Positions 55,163-63,966 of a stretch of 64,000 bases of DNA are shown one piece after another. Below the pieces are notes generated by a model, which ran no database searches, had not been told where the DNA came from, and was given only the letters and a program-made list of their open reading frames with translations. The position numbers and the translations under genes are program-made. Source of the stretch: Alloprevotella rava (GTDB taxonomy: Bacteria > Bacteroidota > Bacteroidia > Bacteroidales > Bacteroidaceae); the NCBI RefSeq assembly GCF_014195585.1, contig NZ_JACICA010000004.1, forward strand, positions 62,001-126,000, given 5' to 3'. How positions within the stretch are numbered: the first letter of the stretch is position 1; each line of letters begins with the position of its first letter.

Positions 55163-55927
55163 TTACCAATCTAAGTCGTTAACATCAAACACAGGGCCTT
55201 CCATACAAACACAGCGATTGCCTTGTACGGTTTTCTCAACGCAGCAAAGACACACACCTAAGCCGCAAGCCATCATGTTCTCAAGTGATGCTTCGCAATA
55301 TATTTTGTGCTTTTTAGCAAATGCTGCCACTGCCTTCATCATAGGTTTCGGGCCACAAGTGTATATGGCATGAAAATCCTCTTCTAATATACTGTGATTC
55401 GTGACAAAACCTTTTGTGTCGAGACTTCCGTCTTCTGTCGTGCAGCAAAGGCGACCGTATTTTTCAAAAAGTTCGCGTTGCAGAATATCGCCTTCTGTCT
55501 TTCCTCCCAGCAAGAATACCGGCTCGTGGCCCGCATCGCGCAAGAGTTTGCCAAAATAGAGAAGTGGAGCAGTTCCCACGCCACCTCCGATGAGAAGTAG
55601 GCGTTGGTTCGGTTCAGAAGGCATGGAGAAACCTTGGCCTAAAGGATAAAGGCAATTTAGCTTATCGCCCGCACGCATCTTTGTGAGAATTTCAGTGCCC
55701 TTGCCCACGGCATGAACCAATAGCCATAGTTCGTTGGTGTCGCGGTCTACAAAATTGATAGAGATAGGGCGGCGAAGAAATGTTTCTGGCGAACCGTCAA
55801 CGCGAATCTCCACAAATTGTCCGGGTTGCATTTCTGGAAAAACTTCTTCGTCAGTCAGACGGAGTACTGCGTAGCCAGGGCGAAGAAGTTCAACGGCACG
55901 CACCTGTAAGTCTTTTAGATGTTTCAT
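55163..55927 (-). CDS. pyrK: Dihydroorotate dehydrogenase B, electron transfer subunit
   Basis: The FAD and [2Fe-2S] subunit that passes electrons from PyrD to NAD+. The 254 residues show the FAD motif [14 protein letters not shown], the NAD-binding segment [48 protein letters not shown] and the iron-sulfur cysteines in [29 protein letters not shown]. It leads the pyrKD operon and is divergent from cutC. Confidence 0.96.
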   Translation of the reverse strand: MKHLKDLQVRAVELLRPGYAVLRLTDEEVFPEMQPGQFVEIRVDGSPETFLRRPISINFVDRDTNELWLLVHAVGKGTEILTKMRAGDKLNCLYPLGQGFSMPSEPNQRLLLIGGGVGTAPLLYFGKLLRDAGHEPVFLLGGKTEGDILQRELFEKYGRLCCTTEDGSLDTKGFVTNHSILEEDFHAIYTCGPKPMMKAVAAFAKKHKIYCEASLENMMACGLGVCLCCVEKTVQGNRCVCMEGPVFDVNDLDW

Positions 55928-56043
55928 CGGTGATGATTAATACAATAAAGAGAGTGTGCTGCAAAATTACATGTTTTTATTGTAAAAGCTATATAAATAA
56001 GGAAGAGGCGCGTGTTTTGGCCTTTGAGAACGATAAAAATATG

Positions 56044-56051
56044 TACTTTTG
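56044..56051 (+). promoter_or_regulatory. -7 element 4 nt before the cutC start
   Basis: TACTTTTG ends 4 nt before ATG 56056, which should make the transcript leaderless. TTTG-like sequence near 56022 is a possible -33. Confidence 0.5.
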
Positions 56052-56055
56052 CCCT

Positions 56056-56790
56056 ATGGCACAATTAGAAATATGTACAGGAAGTTATGAAAGCGCATTG
56101 GCAGCTCTTCGTGGAGGGGCTGATAGAGTAGAACTTTGTTCTGGACTTGAGGAGGGGGGCATCACTCCATCACTAGGGCTTGTTCGCGCGGTTTGTAAGT
56201 TACAAGGAATTCGTAGGCACGTTCTTATTCGTCCTCGAGGTGGCGACTTCCTTTATACGCCTGCTGAGCAGGAAATTATGATAGACGATGTTTTCGCTGC
56301 GCGCGAAGCAGGAGTGGATGGTGTTGTTATTGGTGGACTTACTGCTGCTGGCGATATAGATATGGCTTTCTGTCGGAAACTGGTGGAAGCTGCTGGTTCT
56401 TTAAGTGTTACTTTTCATCGGGCTTTCGATGTTTGCCGAGACGCGTCTCTCGCCCTTGAACAAATTATAGATTTAGGGTGTGCGCGCCTTCTTACTTCAG
56501 GGCAAGCTGCAACGGCTGAAGCTGGAATTCCCATTCTTCGCCAATTGGTTCAGCAGGCCGCAGGGCGTATCACAATTATGCCTGGTAGCGGAGTTGGTCC
56601 AAAAAATGCAGCAACAATTCTTCAGCAAACTGGAGCTACAGAGATCCATGCTTCTGCGCGTTCGGCTGTTTATAGTAAAATGGAGTATCGCCACGGCGGG
56701 GTAGGTATGGGACGAAAGGATGCAGATGAATATGTCTGGAAAGAGACTACTGAAGAAGTAGTTCGGGCCATTAAGCGGGAAATTTTGTAG
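56056..56790 (+). CDS. cutC: CutC family protein
   Basis: A 244-residue TIM-barrel protein of the CutC family, named for copper homeostasis in E. coli though its true activity is unsettled. Motifs: LEICTGSYESALAALRGGADRVELCSGLEEGGITPS, HVLIRPRGGDFLYT, GVDGVVIGGLTAAGDID, VTFHRAFDVC and LLTSGQAATAEAGI. An ATG at 56041 would overlap the -7 element and longer frames run into pyrK, so 56056 is the best start. Confidence 0.9.
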   Translation: MAQLEICTGSYESALAALRGGADRVELCSGLEEGGITPSLGLVRAVCKLQGIRRHVLIRPRGGDFLYTPAEQEIMIDDVFAAREAGVDGVVIGGLTAAGDIDMAFCRKLVEAAGSLSVTFHRAFDVCRDASLALEQIIDLGCARLLTSGQAATAEAGIPILRQLVQQAAGRITIMPGSGVGPKNAATILQQTGATEIHASARSAVYSKMEYRHGGVGMGRKDADEYVWKETTEEVVRAIKREIL

Positions 56791-56814
56791 GGGAAAGAAA
56801 AAAAAGCGCAAATG

Positions 56815-56846
56815 TTTGGTGGTTATAATAATTTCCTCTACTTTTG
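56815..56846 (+). promoter_or_regulatory. Promoter of the tRNA-Val cluster
   Basis: TTTG (56815-56818), 20 nt, TACTTTTG (56839-56846): a full match to the Bacteroidetes promoter. The following leader, CACTCGCAATTCAGAAATGAG minus its last base, is nearly the same as that of the tRNA-Asp gene at the window end. Confidence 0.75.
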
Positions 56847-56866
56847 CACTCGCAATTCAGAAATGA

Positions 56867-56941
56867 GGGCGCTTAGCTCAGCTGGTTTAGAGCGTCTGCC
56901 TTACAAGCAGAGGGTCGGCGGTTCGAATCCGTCAGCGCCCA
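56867..56941 (+). tRNA. tRNA-Val (anticodon TAC), copy 1
   Basis: Complete cloverleaf: acceptor GGGCGCT/AGCGCCC, discriminator A, anticodon loop CTTACAA with TAC, T arm GGCGGTTCGAATCCGTC. CCA is not encoded. First of four copies. Confidence 0.96.
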
Positions 56942-56959
56942 CACTTCATTTCAAATATC

Positions 56960-57034
56960 GGGCGCTTAGCTCAGCTGGTTTAGAGCGTCTGCCTTACAAG
57001 CAGAGGGTCGGCGGTTCGAATCCGTCAGCGCCCA
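56960..57034 (+). tRNA. tRNA-Val (anticodon TAC), copy 2
   Basis: Identical in sequence to copy 1 over its 75 nt; an 18-nt spacer separates them. Confidence 0.96.
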
Positions 57035-57064
57035 CCGATATATTAACATGGGATTTAATCTCAT

Positions 57065-57139
57065 GGGCGCTTAGCTCAGCTGGTTTAGAGCGTCTGCCTT
57101 ACAAGCAGAGGGTCGGCGGTTCGAATCCGTCAGCGCCCA
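57065..57139 (+). tRNA. tRNA-Val (anticodon TAC), copy 3
   Basis: Identical to copies 1 and 2. The 30-nt spacer before it is repeated exactly before copy 4, so copies 3 and 4 arose by tandem duplication of a 105-nt unit. Confidence 0.96.
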
Positions 57140-57169
57140 CCGATATATTAACATGGGATTTAATCTCAT

Positions 57170-57244
57170 GGGCGCTTAGCTCAGCTGGTTTAGAGCGTCT
57201 GCCTTACAAGCAGAGGGTCGGCGGTTCGAATCCGTCAGCGCCCA
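57170..57244 (+). tRNA. tRNA-Val (anticodon TAC), copy 4
   Basis: Identical to the other three copies; the cluster terminator follows 10 nt later. Confidence 0.96.
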
Positions 57245-57254
57245 CCGAAAGTTT

Positions 57255-57288
57255 AAAAGGACTTCCTTTTGGGAGGTCCTTTTCTTGT
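57255..57288 (+). terminator. Terminator of the tRNA-Val cluster
   Basis: AAAAGGAC pairs with GTCCTTTT, with an inner TCC/GGA stem, followed by CTTGTTT. Confidence 0.75.
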
Positions 57289-57340
57289 TTATATACTTGT
57301 GATAGAAAAACCTTTGTACGGTAGCGTGTACAGAGAAGAG

Positions 57341-57381
57341 AAAAAGAAACGGCACTTATTCGTTGTGGAATAAGTGCCGTT
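57341..57381 (-). terminator. Terminator of the OmpA-like lipoprotein gene
   Basis: Perfect 13-bp stem AACGGCACTTATT and complement, with a T-rich tail on the minus strand. Confidence 0.85.
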
Positions 57382-57400
57382 GGAATTTTACAGATGTTTT

Positions 57401-58117
57401 TTATTGCTCGCCAGCTTGACGCTTGGCTTCTTTAATCATTTGGTCGCTTGGGATGACATAAACTTCTACGCGGCGATTCTGCTGCTGACCTGCGGCTGTA
57501 GAGTTGCTAGCCACGGGGTTAGCTTCGCCGTATCCTCTCACTTCTTTCACCTGATAAGAATGAATACCATTCTTAATCATGAAAGAACTTACACTGTTGG
57601 CACGCTGCTCAGAGAGTGTGAGATTTTTAGCCGTACTCTGTTCTGCTGTAGAGTTTTTCCAGCCTTGATTATCTGTATAGCCATAAATCTGCAAGTTCAT
57701 GTCAGAGGTCAGGTTCTTGGCGAAAGTGCTGAGGTCTCTTTGTGCAGCTGCGCTCAGAGTATTCTGACCAGTTGCGAAAAGCAAGCCAGAGTCGAATGTA
57801 ACCTTTACATAAGTAAGGCCTGTTTGTGAATCTTTGATTACCTCAGCTTGTGCATTGGCCATCTCGGCTGCCTTCTTAGCTTTGTCCATCTTGTTTCCAA
57901 TCAGAACGCCAGCTCCACCGCCGACAGCTGCGCCAACGGCAGCTCCAATAGCTGCACCTTTTCCTTTACCTGCAAAGGCTCCAATCAGTGCACCGAGGGC
58001 AGCGCCTGCTGTACCGCCAATTGCTCCACCTTTTGCTTTGTTTGACATACTGGATGTGTCACAGCCGCTGAATAGCGTTAGAACGCATAGCAGCATAACT
58101 GATAGTTTCGTTCTCAT
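57401..58117 (-). CDS. OmpA-family lipoprotein with glycine-zipper segment
   Basis: A 238-residue envelope protein. Signal peptide and lipobox TLFSGCDTSS; then a glycine-zipper region of about residues 29-80 (GGAIGGTAGAALGALIGAFAGKGKGAAIGAAVGAAVGG), which may sit in or on a membrane; then an OmpA domain binding peptidoglycan (LQIYGYTDNQGWKNS, LSEQRANSVSSFMIKNGI, VRGYGEANPVASN, QQNRRVEVYV). The start at 58117 follows TAGCTTTG (minus, 58157-58164); an earlier in-frame start at 58201 lies upstream of that promoter. Divergent from proS. Confidence 0.9.
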   Translation of the reverse strand: MRTKLSVMLLCVLTLFSGCDTSSMSNKAKGGAIGGTAGAALGALIGAFAGKGKGAAIGAAVGAAVGGGAGVLIGNKMDKAKKAAEMANAQAEVIKDSQTGLTYVKVTFDSGLLFATGQNTLSAAAQRDLSTFAKNLTSDMNLQIYGYTDNQGWKNSTAEQSTAKNLTLSEQRANSVSSFMIKNGIHSYQVKEVRGYGEANPVASNSTAAGQQQNRRVEVYVIPSDQMIKEAKRQAGEQ

Positions 58118-58219
58118 AATGTTTTGTTTTTGAGTGTTGGATATTATAATTGGTTGCAAAGCTACGAACTTTCCAATTATATTAGTTAATTTTGTAGGCA
58201 AAAATAACTAAAAAAGGAT

Positions 58220-59704
58220 ATGGCAGCAGAATTAAAAAATCTGACTAAACGTAGTGTAGACTACTCTAAATGGTATAATGAATTAGTTGTAAAAGCCGAT
58301 TTGGCTGAGCAGGCTGATGTTCGCGGCTGTATGGTGATCAAACCTTATGGTTACGCAATTTGGGAAAAACTTCAGCAAACGCTGGACGGAATGTTTAAGG
58401 AAACAGGTGTACAGAATGTATATTTCCCAATGTTGATTCCCAAGTCTTTCTTATCGAAAGAAGCAGAGCACGTGGAAGGTTTTGCAAAGGAGTGTGCCGT
58501 AGTAACACATTATCGTTTGAAAACCAATGAAACGGGCGATGGCGTAGTAGTAGATCCTGCTGCAAAGCTAGAAGAAGAACTTATTATTCGTCCAACGAGT
58601 GAAACGACTATTTGGAATACATATAGAAAATGGATTCAGAGCTGGCGCGACCTGCCACTTTTGTGCAACCAGTGGTGTAATGTGATGCGCTGGGAAATGC
58701 GTACACGTCTTTTTCTTCGTACCAGCGAGTTCCTTTGGCAAGAAGGTCACACTGCACATGCTACACGTGAAGAGGCTGAAGAGCGCGCACAGCAGATGCT
58801 GAAAGTTTATGCAGATTTCGTTGAAAAGTATATGGCAGTGCCTGTGGTGCAGGGCGTGAAGAGTGAAACTGAACGTTTTGCTGGTGCGCTTGACACCTAT
58901 ACTATAGAAGCGATGATGCAGGATGGTAAGGCGCTGCAAAGTGGTACTAGTCACTTCTTGGGACAAAACTTTGGTAAGGCATTTAATGTGCAGTTTGTTG
59001 ACAAAGAAAACAAGATGCAATACGCTTGGGCTACTAGCTGGGGCGTTAGTACACGTTTGATGGGGGCTTTAATTATGGTACACTCTGACGATAACGGTCT
59101 GGTATTGCCTCCGCATCTTGCTCCGATTCAGGTTGTAATGGTGCCTATTTACCGAAAGGATGAAGAATTAGAAGCTCTCAATGAAAAGTTTGAGGCATTG
59201 GCTCAGCGTCTTCGCCAGCTTGGTATCCGAGTGAAATATGACAACTCTGAAAACAAACGTCCAGGCTTTAAATTTGCCGACTATGAGTTAAAGGGAGTTC
59301 CCGTACGTCTTGTTATGGGACCGAAAGATATGGAAAATGGAACGGTAGAGGTTATGCGCCGTGATACGTTGGAGAAAGAAACACGCCAGTTTGAGGGTAT
59401 TGACGAATATGTAAATACGCTGCTGGAGGAAATCCAAACAAATATCTTTGAGAAAGCTAAGAAGTATCGCGATGAGCACATCTTTGAATGTGACAACTAT
59501 GAAGATTTCAAAACGCGTGTGAAGGACGGTGGTTTCTTCCTTTGTCCGTGGGATGGAACTACGGAGACGGAAGCACGAATTAAAGAAGAAACACAAGCTA
59601 CGATTCGTTGCGTTCCCTTAGGTGTAGACCAATCTAACCCTGGAGTTGATATGGTGAGCGGCAAGCCTGCAAAATATAAAGTCTTAATAGCAAGATCTTA
59701 CTAG
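58220..59704 (+). CDS. proS: Prolyl-tRNA synthetase (short, archaeal/eukaryotic type)
   Basis: Charges tRNA-Pro. The 494 residues lack the large editing insertion of the bacterial type and match the archaeal/eukaryotic-like form used by Bacteroidetes. Class II motifs: [16 protein letters not shown] (motif 1 region), [39 protein letters not shown] (motif 2), [18 protein letters not shown] (motif 3 region and anticodon-domain start). The C-terminal zinc-binding-like domain includes [10 protein letters not shown]. The ABC-F gene starts 4 nt after its stop. Confidence 0.96.
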   Translation: MAAELKNLTKRSVDYSKWYNELVVKADLAEQADVRGCMVIKPYGYAIWEKLQQTLDGMFKETGVQNVYFPMLIPKSFLSKEAEHVEGFAKECAVVTHYRLKTNETGDGVVVDPAAKLEEELIIRPTSETTIWNTYRKWIQSWRDLPLLCNQWCNVMRWEMRTRLFLRTSEFLWQEGHTAHATREEAEERAQQMLKVYADFVEKYMAVPVVQGVKSETERFAGALDTYTIEAMMQDGKALQSGTSHFLGQNFGKAFNVQFVDKENKMQYAWATSWGVSTRLMGALIMVHSDDNGLVLPPHLAPIQVVMVPIYRKDEELEALNEKFEALAQRLRQLGIRVKYDNSENKRPGFKFADYELKGVPVRLVMGPKDMENGTVEVMRRDTLEKETRQFEGIDEYVNTLLEEIQTNIFEKAKKYRDEHIFECDNYEDFKTRVKDGGFFLCPWDGTTETEARIKEETQATIRCVPLGVDQSNPGVDMVSGKPAKYKVLIARSY

Positions 59705-59708
59705 TATT

Positions 59709-61640
59709 TTGATTTCAGTTAATAATCTAACAATAGAATTTGGAGCACGTCCGCTTTTTACGGACGTGTCCTTTGTTATTAACCCCAAAGACCGTGTTGC
59801 GCTGGTTGGCAAGAACGGAGCAGGGAAGTCGACCTTGCTCAAAATCTTGGCTGGAGAGCAACAACCTACGGCGGGCATAGTGGCTTTGCAGAAAGGTTCT
59901 ACCTTGGGATATCTTCCCCAAGTCATGGTGCTTAGCGATGAGCACACTGTGCTAGAAGAAGCAGAGAAAGCTTTTGCGGATATAAATCAGTTGCAAGAAC
60001 GTATAGCTAGAGAGAATCAAGAGTTGGCAGAGCGTACGGATTATGAAAGTGAGGAATACCTAAAGCTAGTAGATTCGTTCGCTCATGATAATGAACGCTT
60101 CACGATGATGGGTGGTCTCAATTATCATGCCGAATTAGAGCGTACGTTGCAGGGCTTAGGTTTTCAACGTTCGGACTTTAATCGCCCTACGCGTGAGTTT
60201 AGTGGTGGTTGGCGTATGCGTATTGAACTGGCCAAACTCTTAATGCGTCAGCCAGATGTTCTTCTCCTCGATGAGCCAACCAATCATCTAGATATTGAAA
60301 GTATCCGCTGGTTAGAACAGTTTTTGGCTAAAAGTCCAAGTGCTGTTGTGCTTGTAAGTCACGACCGCGCCTTCATCAATAATGTAACGAATCGTACGAT
60401 GGAGATTTCTTGTGGGAAGATAACGGACTATAAGGTGAAGTACAACGAGTTTATGGAGCTTCGCCAAGAGAGGCGTGAACAGCAACTAAGGGCCTATGAG
60501 AATCAGCAGAAAGAGATTGCCGATATACAAGATTTTATTGAACGTTTCCGTTATAAACCTACGAAATCAGTGCAGGTACAAAGCCGCATCAAGCAACTGG
60601 AAAAGATTGTGCCGATTGAAGTAGACGAGGTGGACAATAGTTTTCTTCATCTGAAGTTCCCTCCTTGCAATCGTTGCGGTGATTATCCAATCATCTGCGA
60701 GGACGTTACGAAGCGTTATGGTGAACATACTGTTTTTCACGACGTAAATCTCACGATAAAGAGAGGAGAAAAGGTGGCGTTTGTGGGAAAGAACGGCGAA
60801 GGAAAATCAACTCTGGTGAAATGTATCATGGATGAGATTCCCTTCGACGGTCACTTGAAGTTGGGGCATAATGTGGAACTTGGATATTATGCTCAGAATC
60901 AAGCGCAGTTGCTGGATGAGAACAAAACAGTGTTCCAAACAATTGACGATGTGGCAAAGGGAGACATTCGTCTGAAGATTAGAGACATCCTTGGTGCTTT
61001 TATGTTTGGTGGTGAAGCCTCAGACAAGAAAGTGAAAGTGCTGAGTGGTGGCGAGAGAAGTCGGTTAGCAATGATTCGTCTTTTACTCGAACCTGTGAAC
61101 CTCCTAATTTTGGATGAGCCCACGAATCACTTGGATATGCGTACGAAAGATGTTCTCAAAGAAGCTATTCTTGCATTTGATGGAACAGTCATTCTTGTCA
61201 GTCACGACCGCGACTTTTTGGATGGCTTGGTCTCTAAGGTCTATGAATTCGGAGGTGGAAATGTTCGAGAGCATATAGGCGGTATTTACGATTTCTTGCG
61301 GACAAAGGATATAGATACCCTTGATCAACTTCCTAAGAGAGAGGTGGCCGAAGAAATTGTAGTTAAGGAAGAACCGAATGCAGGAAAGCTTAGTTATGAG
61401 CAGCAGAAAGAGCAAGCCAAGCTGAAACGTAAGGCCGAGAAGGAAGTGGCCGATTGGGAGCAAAAGGTTGAGGAGATAGAACAACGTATTTCTGAATTGG
61501 AACAACAAATGTCTACGCCTGAAGGAGCTTCGGATCTTTCTTTAGCTACACAGTATGCTGAAGTAAAAAAGCAGCAAGCCACGGCCGAAGAGGAGTGGGA
61601 AGCAGCCGTCGACCGTTTGTCGGCTTTAGATGAAGAATAA
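59709..61640 (+). CDS. ABC-F family ATPase
   Basis: A 643-residue soluble protein with two ABC ATPase domains and no membrane segment, of the Uup/YdiF type acting on ribosomes. Walker A GKNGAGKSTLLK and GKNGEGKSTLVK; signatures FSGGWRMRIELAKLLM and LSGGERSRLAMIRLLL; Walker B with LLLDEPTNHLD and LILDEPTNHLD. The linker between the domains is EFMELRQERREQQLRAYENQQKEI. A C-terminal coiled coil covers about residues 560-640. No ATG is available; translation most likely starts at TTG 59709, coupled to proS. Not evidently an antibiotic-resistance type. Confidence 0.93.
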   Translation: MISVNNLTIEFGARPLFTDVSFVINPKDRVALVGKNGAGKSTLLKILAGEQQPTAGIVALQKGSTLGYLPQVMVLSDEHTVLEEAEKAFADINQLQERIARENQELAERTDYESEEYLKLVDSFAHDNERFTMMGGLNYHAELERTLQGLGFQRSDFNRPTREFSGGWRMRIELAKLLMRQPDVLLLDEPTNHLDIESIRWLEQFLAKSPSAVVLVSHDRAFINNVTNRTMEISCGKITDYKVKYNEFMELRQERREQQLRAYENQQKEIADIQDFIERFRYKPTKSVQVQSRIKQLEKIVPIEVDEVDNSFLHLKFPPCNRCGDYPIICEDVTKRYGEHTVFHDVNLTIKRGEKVAFVGKNGEGKSTLVKCIMDEIPFDGHLKLGHNVELGYYAQNQAQLLDENKTVFQTIDDVAKGDIRLKIRDILGAFMFGGEASDKKVKVLSGGERSRLAMIRLLLEPVNLLILDEPTNHLDMRTKDVLKEAILAFDGTVILVSHDRDFLDGLVSKVYEFGGGNVREHIGGIYDFLRTKDIDTLDQLPKREVAEEIVVKEEPNAGKLSYEQQKEQAKLKRKAEKEVADWEQKVEEIEQRISELEQQMSTPEGASDLSLATQYAEVKKQQATAEEEWEAAVDRLSALDEE

Positions 61641-61667
61641 CAAATCATTTCTTTAAAATATAATAGT

Positions 61668-63689
61668 ATGAAATTAAAAGCATTGATGCCTGTATTGAGT
61701 ATGGCGGCTTGTTCAGCCTTTGCTCAATCGTCGGGGCTTGATAAGGCCAATATGGACTTATCGAAGAAACCTGGTACGGACTTTTATGAGTATTCTTGTG
61801 GTACATGGATGAAAAATCATCCGCTGACTCCTGAGTATGCTCGTTATGGTCAGTTTAATTATTTGAGTGATGTGAACGAGAAGCAGATTCACGAACTGAT
61901 TGAAGGTCTTGCTTCTCATCCACAACAGCAAGGCACTTTGGCGCAGAAAATCGGTAGCCTTTATAAGCTGGCCATGGATAGTGTACGCCGTAATAAAGAG
62001 GGGTATGAGCCTATCAAACCTATTTTGGCAAAGGTTGCAGCACCTACAAATAAGACGGAATTGCTTCTCATGTTTGGACAATTAGGACATCGCGGAATTG
62101 ATGTTTTGCCGTTCTCCATTTATGCAGATGCTGATTTGCGGAATGCAAAAATGAATTTGGTGGGGATAAATCAAGGCGGCTTGTCTTTGGGCGACCGTGA
62201 TTATTATCTCAATGATGATGAGGCGACTCTCAAGATTCGAAATGCCTATAAGGAATATGTGAAGAAAATCTTGGAGATGGCAGGTAACGATGCTGCCACT
62301 GCTGAGCGCAAGATGAAAGCAGTTCTCGATATTGAAACAGCTATAGCGAAAGAAAGTTATAGTGCCACTAAGCAACGCGATGTTGAAGGCAACTATCATA
62401 AGATGACTTATGCTCAGTTGCTTCGTGATTATCCCGGCATTGATTGGGGAAGCCTATTCTTGCAATTAGGATTCCCCGCTTTTGCTGAGGTGACAGTGAA
62501 TCAGCCAGAGCCGATTCATGCTGTAGAAAAGCTGTTGGCAGAAAAGAGTCTTGAAGATTGGAAAGCGTATGCAGAGTTCAAAGTTGTGAACGATGCTGCC
62601 AATGCGCTCGACGATTCTTTCCGCGCCGCCTTTTTTGATTTCTATAGCCACACAATGAGTGGCGTTATGCAGGATCGCGCTCGTTGGAAACGTGGTGTTG
62701 ATGCTGTGAATGGCGTATTAGGAATGGCTGTAGGTAAACTCTATGTTGAGAAGTATTTCCCCGAAAGTAGCAAGCAGCGTATGCTTGAACTTGTCAACAA
62801 TCTTAAGGTTGCTTTGGCGCAACGTATTGATCAACAAAACTGGATGAGCCCTGCCACGAAGACGCAAGCCCACGATAAATTGAACCATTTCTATGTAAAG
62901 ATTGGTTATCCTGACAAATGGCGTGACTATAGTAATTTGCAAATAGATGAGAACCTTTCTTATTATGAAAATTTGCTTCGTGCGGGTGAGTTTATGATGG
63001 CTGATATGATTCAGCGTAAGGTCAATAAACCTACAGATAAAACTGAATGGCTGATGACTCCGCAGACAATCAATGCCTATTATAATCCAACCACCAATGA
63101 GATTTGCTTCCCCGCAGGTATCCTTCAGCCTCCGTTCTTCAATCCTGAAGCTGATGATGCTGTTAACTATGGTGCGATTGGCGTCGTTATTGGTCATGAG
63201 ATGACGCACGGTTTCGATGACCAAGGTAGCCAGTTCGACAAAGATGGTAATCTGCGCAATTGGTGGACAGAGGCTGATAAGAAAAATTTTGAGGCACGTA
63301 CCAAAGTAATGGCCGATTTCTTCGATAAGATTGAGGTATTGCCTGGACTGAAAGCTAATGGTAAGCTGACTTTGGGTGAAAATATTGCCGACCACGGAGG
63401 TCTTAATATCGCTTATCAAGCACTTCAGAATGCAATGAAGAAGAATCCTCTTAAAACGGTTGATGGTTTCACTCCTGAGCAACGTTATTTCTTGAGCTTT
63501 GCTTTTATCTGGGCTTCAAATATCCGTGATGAGCAGTTGCGCGTTCTTAACAAAGTCGACCCGCATTCTCCTGCTCGTTGGCGAGTGAATGGTGCTCTCC
63601 CGCATATCGATTCTTGGTACAAGGCTTTTAATATCACCAGCAAAGATCCGCTCTTTGTTCCCAAGAAGAATCGTGTAGATATTTGGTAA
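61668..63689 (+). CDS. M13 family zinc endopeptidase (PepO-like)
   Basis: A 673-residue exported metallopeptidase that cleaves short peptides. Signal peptide MKLKALMPVLSMAACSAFAQ. The N-terminal M13 domain includes DLSKKPGTDFYEYSCGTWMKNHP; the catalytic domain has INAYYNPTTNEICFPAGILQPPFF, the zinc motif VIGHEMTHGFDDQGSQFD (HExxH near residue 515), the third ligand GENIADHGGLNIAY, and a C-terminal end RVDIW, without the usual CxxW. Located 27 nt after the ABC-F gene, so it may be co-transcribed. Confidence 0.94.
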   Translation: MKLKALMPVLSMAACSAFAQSSGLDKANMDLSKKPGTDFYEYSCGTWMKNHPLTPEYARYGQFNYLSDVNEKQIHELIEGLASHPQQQGTLAQKIGSLYKLAMDSVRRNKEGYEPIKPILAKVAAPTNKTELLLMFGQLGHRGIDVLPFSIYADADLRNAKMNLVGINQGGLSLGDRDYYLNDDEATLKIRNAYKEYVKKILEMAGNDAATAERKMKAVLDIETAIAKESYSATKQRDVEGNYHKMTYAQLLRDYPGIDWGSLFLQLGFPAFAEVTVNQPEPIHAVEKLLAEKSLEDWKAYAEFKVVNDAANALDDSFRAAFFDFYSHTMSGVMQDRARWKRGVDAVNGVLGMAVGKLYVEKYFPESSKQRMLELVNNLKVALAQRIDQQNWMSPATKTQAHDKLNHFYVKIGYPDKWRDYSNLQIDENLSYYENLLRAGEFMMADMIQRKVNKPTDKTEWLMTPQTINAYYNPTTNEICFPAGILQPPFFNPEADDAVNYGAIGVVIGHEMTHGFDDQGSQFDKDGNLRNWWTEADKKNFEARTKVMADFFDKIEVLPGLKANGKLTLGENIADHGGLNIAYQALQNAMKKNPLKTVDGFTPEQRYFLSFAFIWASNIRDEQLRVLNKVDPHSPARWRVNGALPHIDSWYKAFNITSKDPLFVPKKNRVDIW

Positions 63690-63725
63690 TCCAGATTCTT
63701 TGGATTACATCCTTTTATTGATAAC

Positions 63726-63770
63726 AAAACTGATGCAGCGACTTGCAAGTCTGCTGCATCAGTTTTTATT
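63726..63770 (+). terminator. Terminator of the M13 peptidase gene
   Basis: A perfect 14-bp stem, AAAACTGATGCAGC and complement, followed by TATT. Confidence 0.85.
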
Positions 63771-63813
63771 TACATATCTTTTATAGTTTGATATTCTTTT
63801 TCGCTCTATAAAC

Positions 63814-63847
63814 AAAAAGAGTTGAAGTTTTTGACTTCAACTCTTTT
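63814..63847 (-). terminator. Terminator of tRNA-Asp
   Basis: A perfect 14-bp inverted repeat, AAAAGAGTTGAAGT and complement, just past the tRNA 3' end on the minus strand, then TTGTTT. Confidence 0.85.
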
Positions 63848-63848
63848 G

Positions 63849-63922
63849 CGGTGCGTACGGGACTCGAACCCGTGACCTCCTGCGTGACAGGCAGGCATTC
63901 TAACCAGCTGAACTAACGCACC
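63849..63922 (-). tRNA. tRNA-Asp (anticodon GTC)
   Basis: A complete cloverleaf on the minus strand, 74 nt: acceptor GGTGCGT/ACGCACC, discriminator G, anticodon loop CTGTCAC with GTC, T arm CACGGGTTCGAGTCCCGTA. CCA is not encoded. Confidence 0.96.
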
Positions 63923-63958
63923 TTTTAGTGTTTTGCTCTCATTTCCTGATTGCGAGTG

Positions 63959-63966
63959 CAAAGGTA
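63959..63966 (-). promoter_or_regulatory. -7 element of tRNA-Asp with leader shared with tRNA-Val
   Basis: TACCTTTG on the minus strand. The next bases, TTTGCACTCGCAAT then CAGGAAATGAG, match the tRNA-Val leader (TTTGCACTCGCAAT then TCAGAAATGAG) almost exactly. Confidence 0.7.

Noticed and set aside
56812-57324. A 170-codon open frame with a repeated peptide (ALSSAGLERLPYKQRV...)
   Set aside because: It is the translation of the four tRNA-Val genes, a well-known artefact, not a repeat protein.
59709-61640. ABC-F protein as an antibiotic-resistance determinant
   Set aside because: Its layout fits housekeeping Uup/YdiF-type factors and it is coupled to proS; nothing in the sequence points to ribosome protection against drugs.
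62718-63482. A 254-codon open frame on the minus strand
   Set aside because: It lies entirely antisense to the well-supported M13 peptidase and shows no family similarity.
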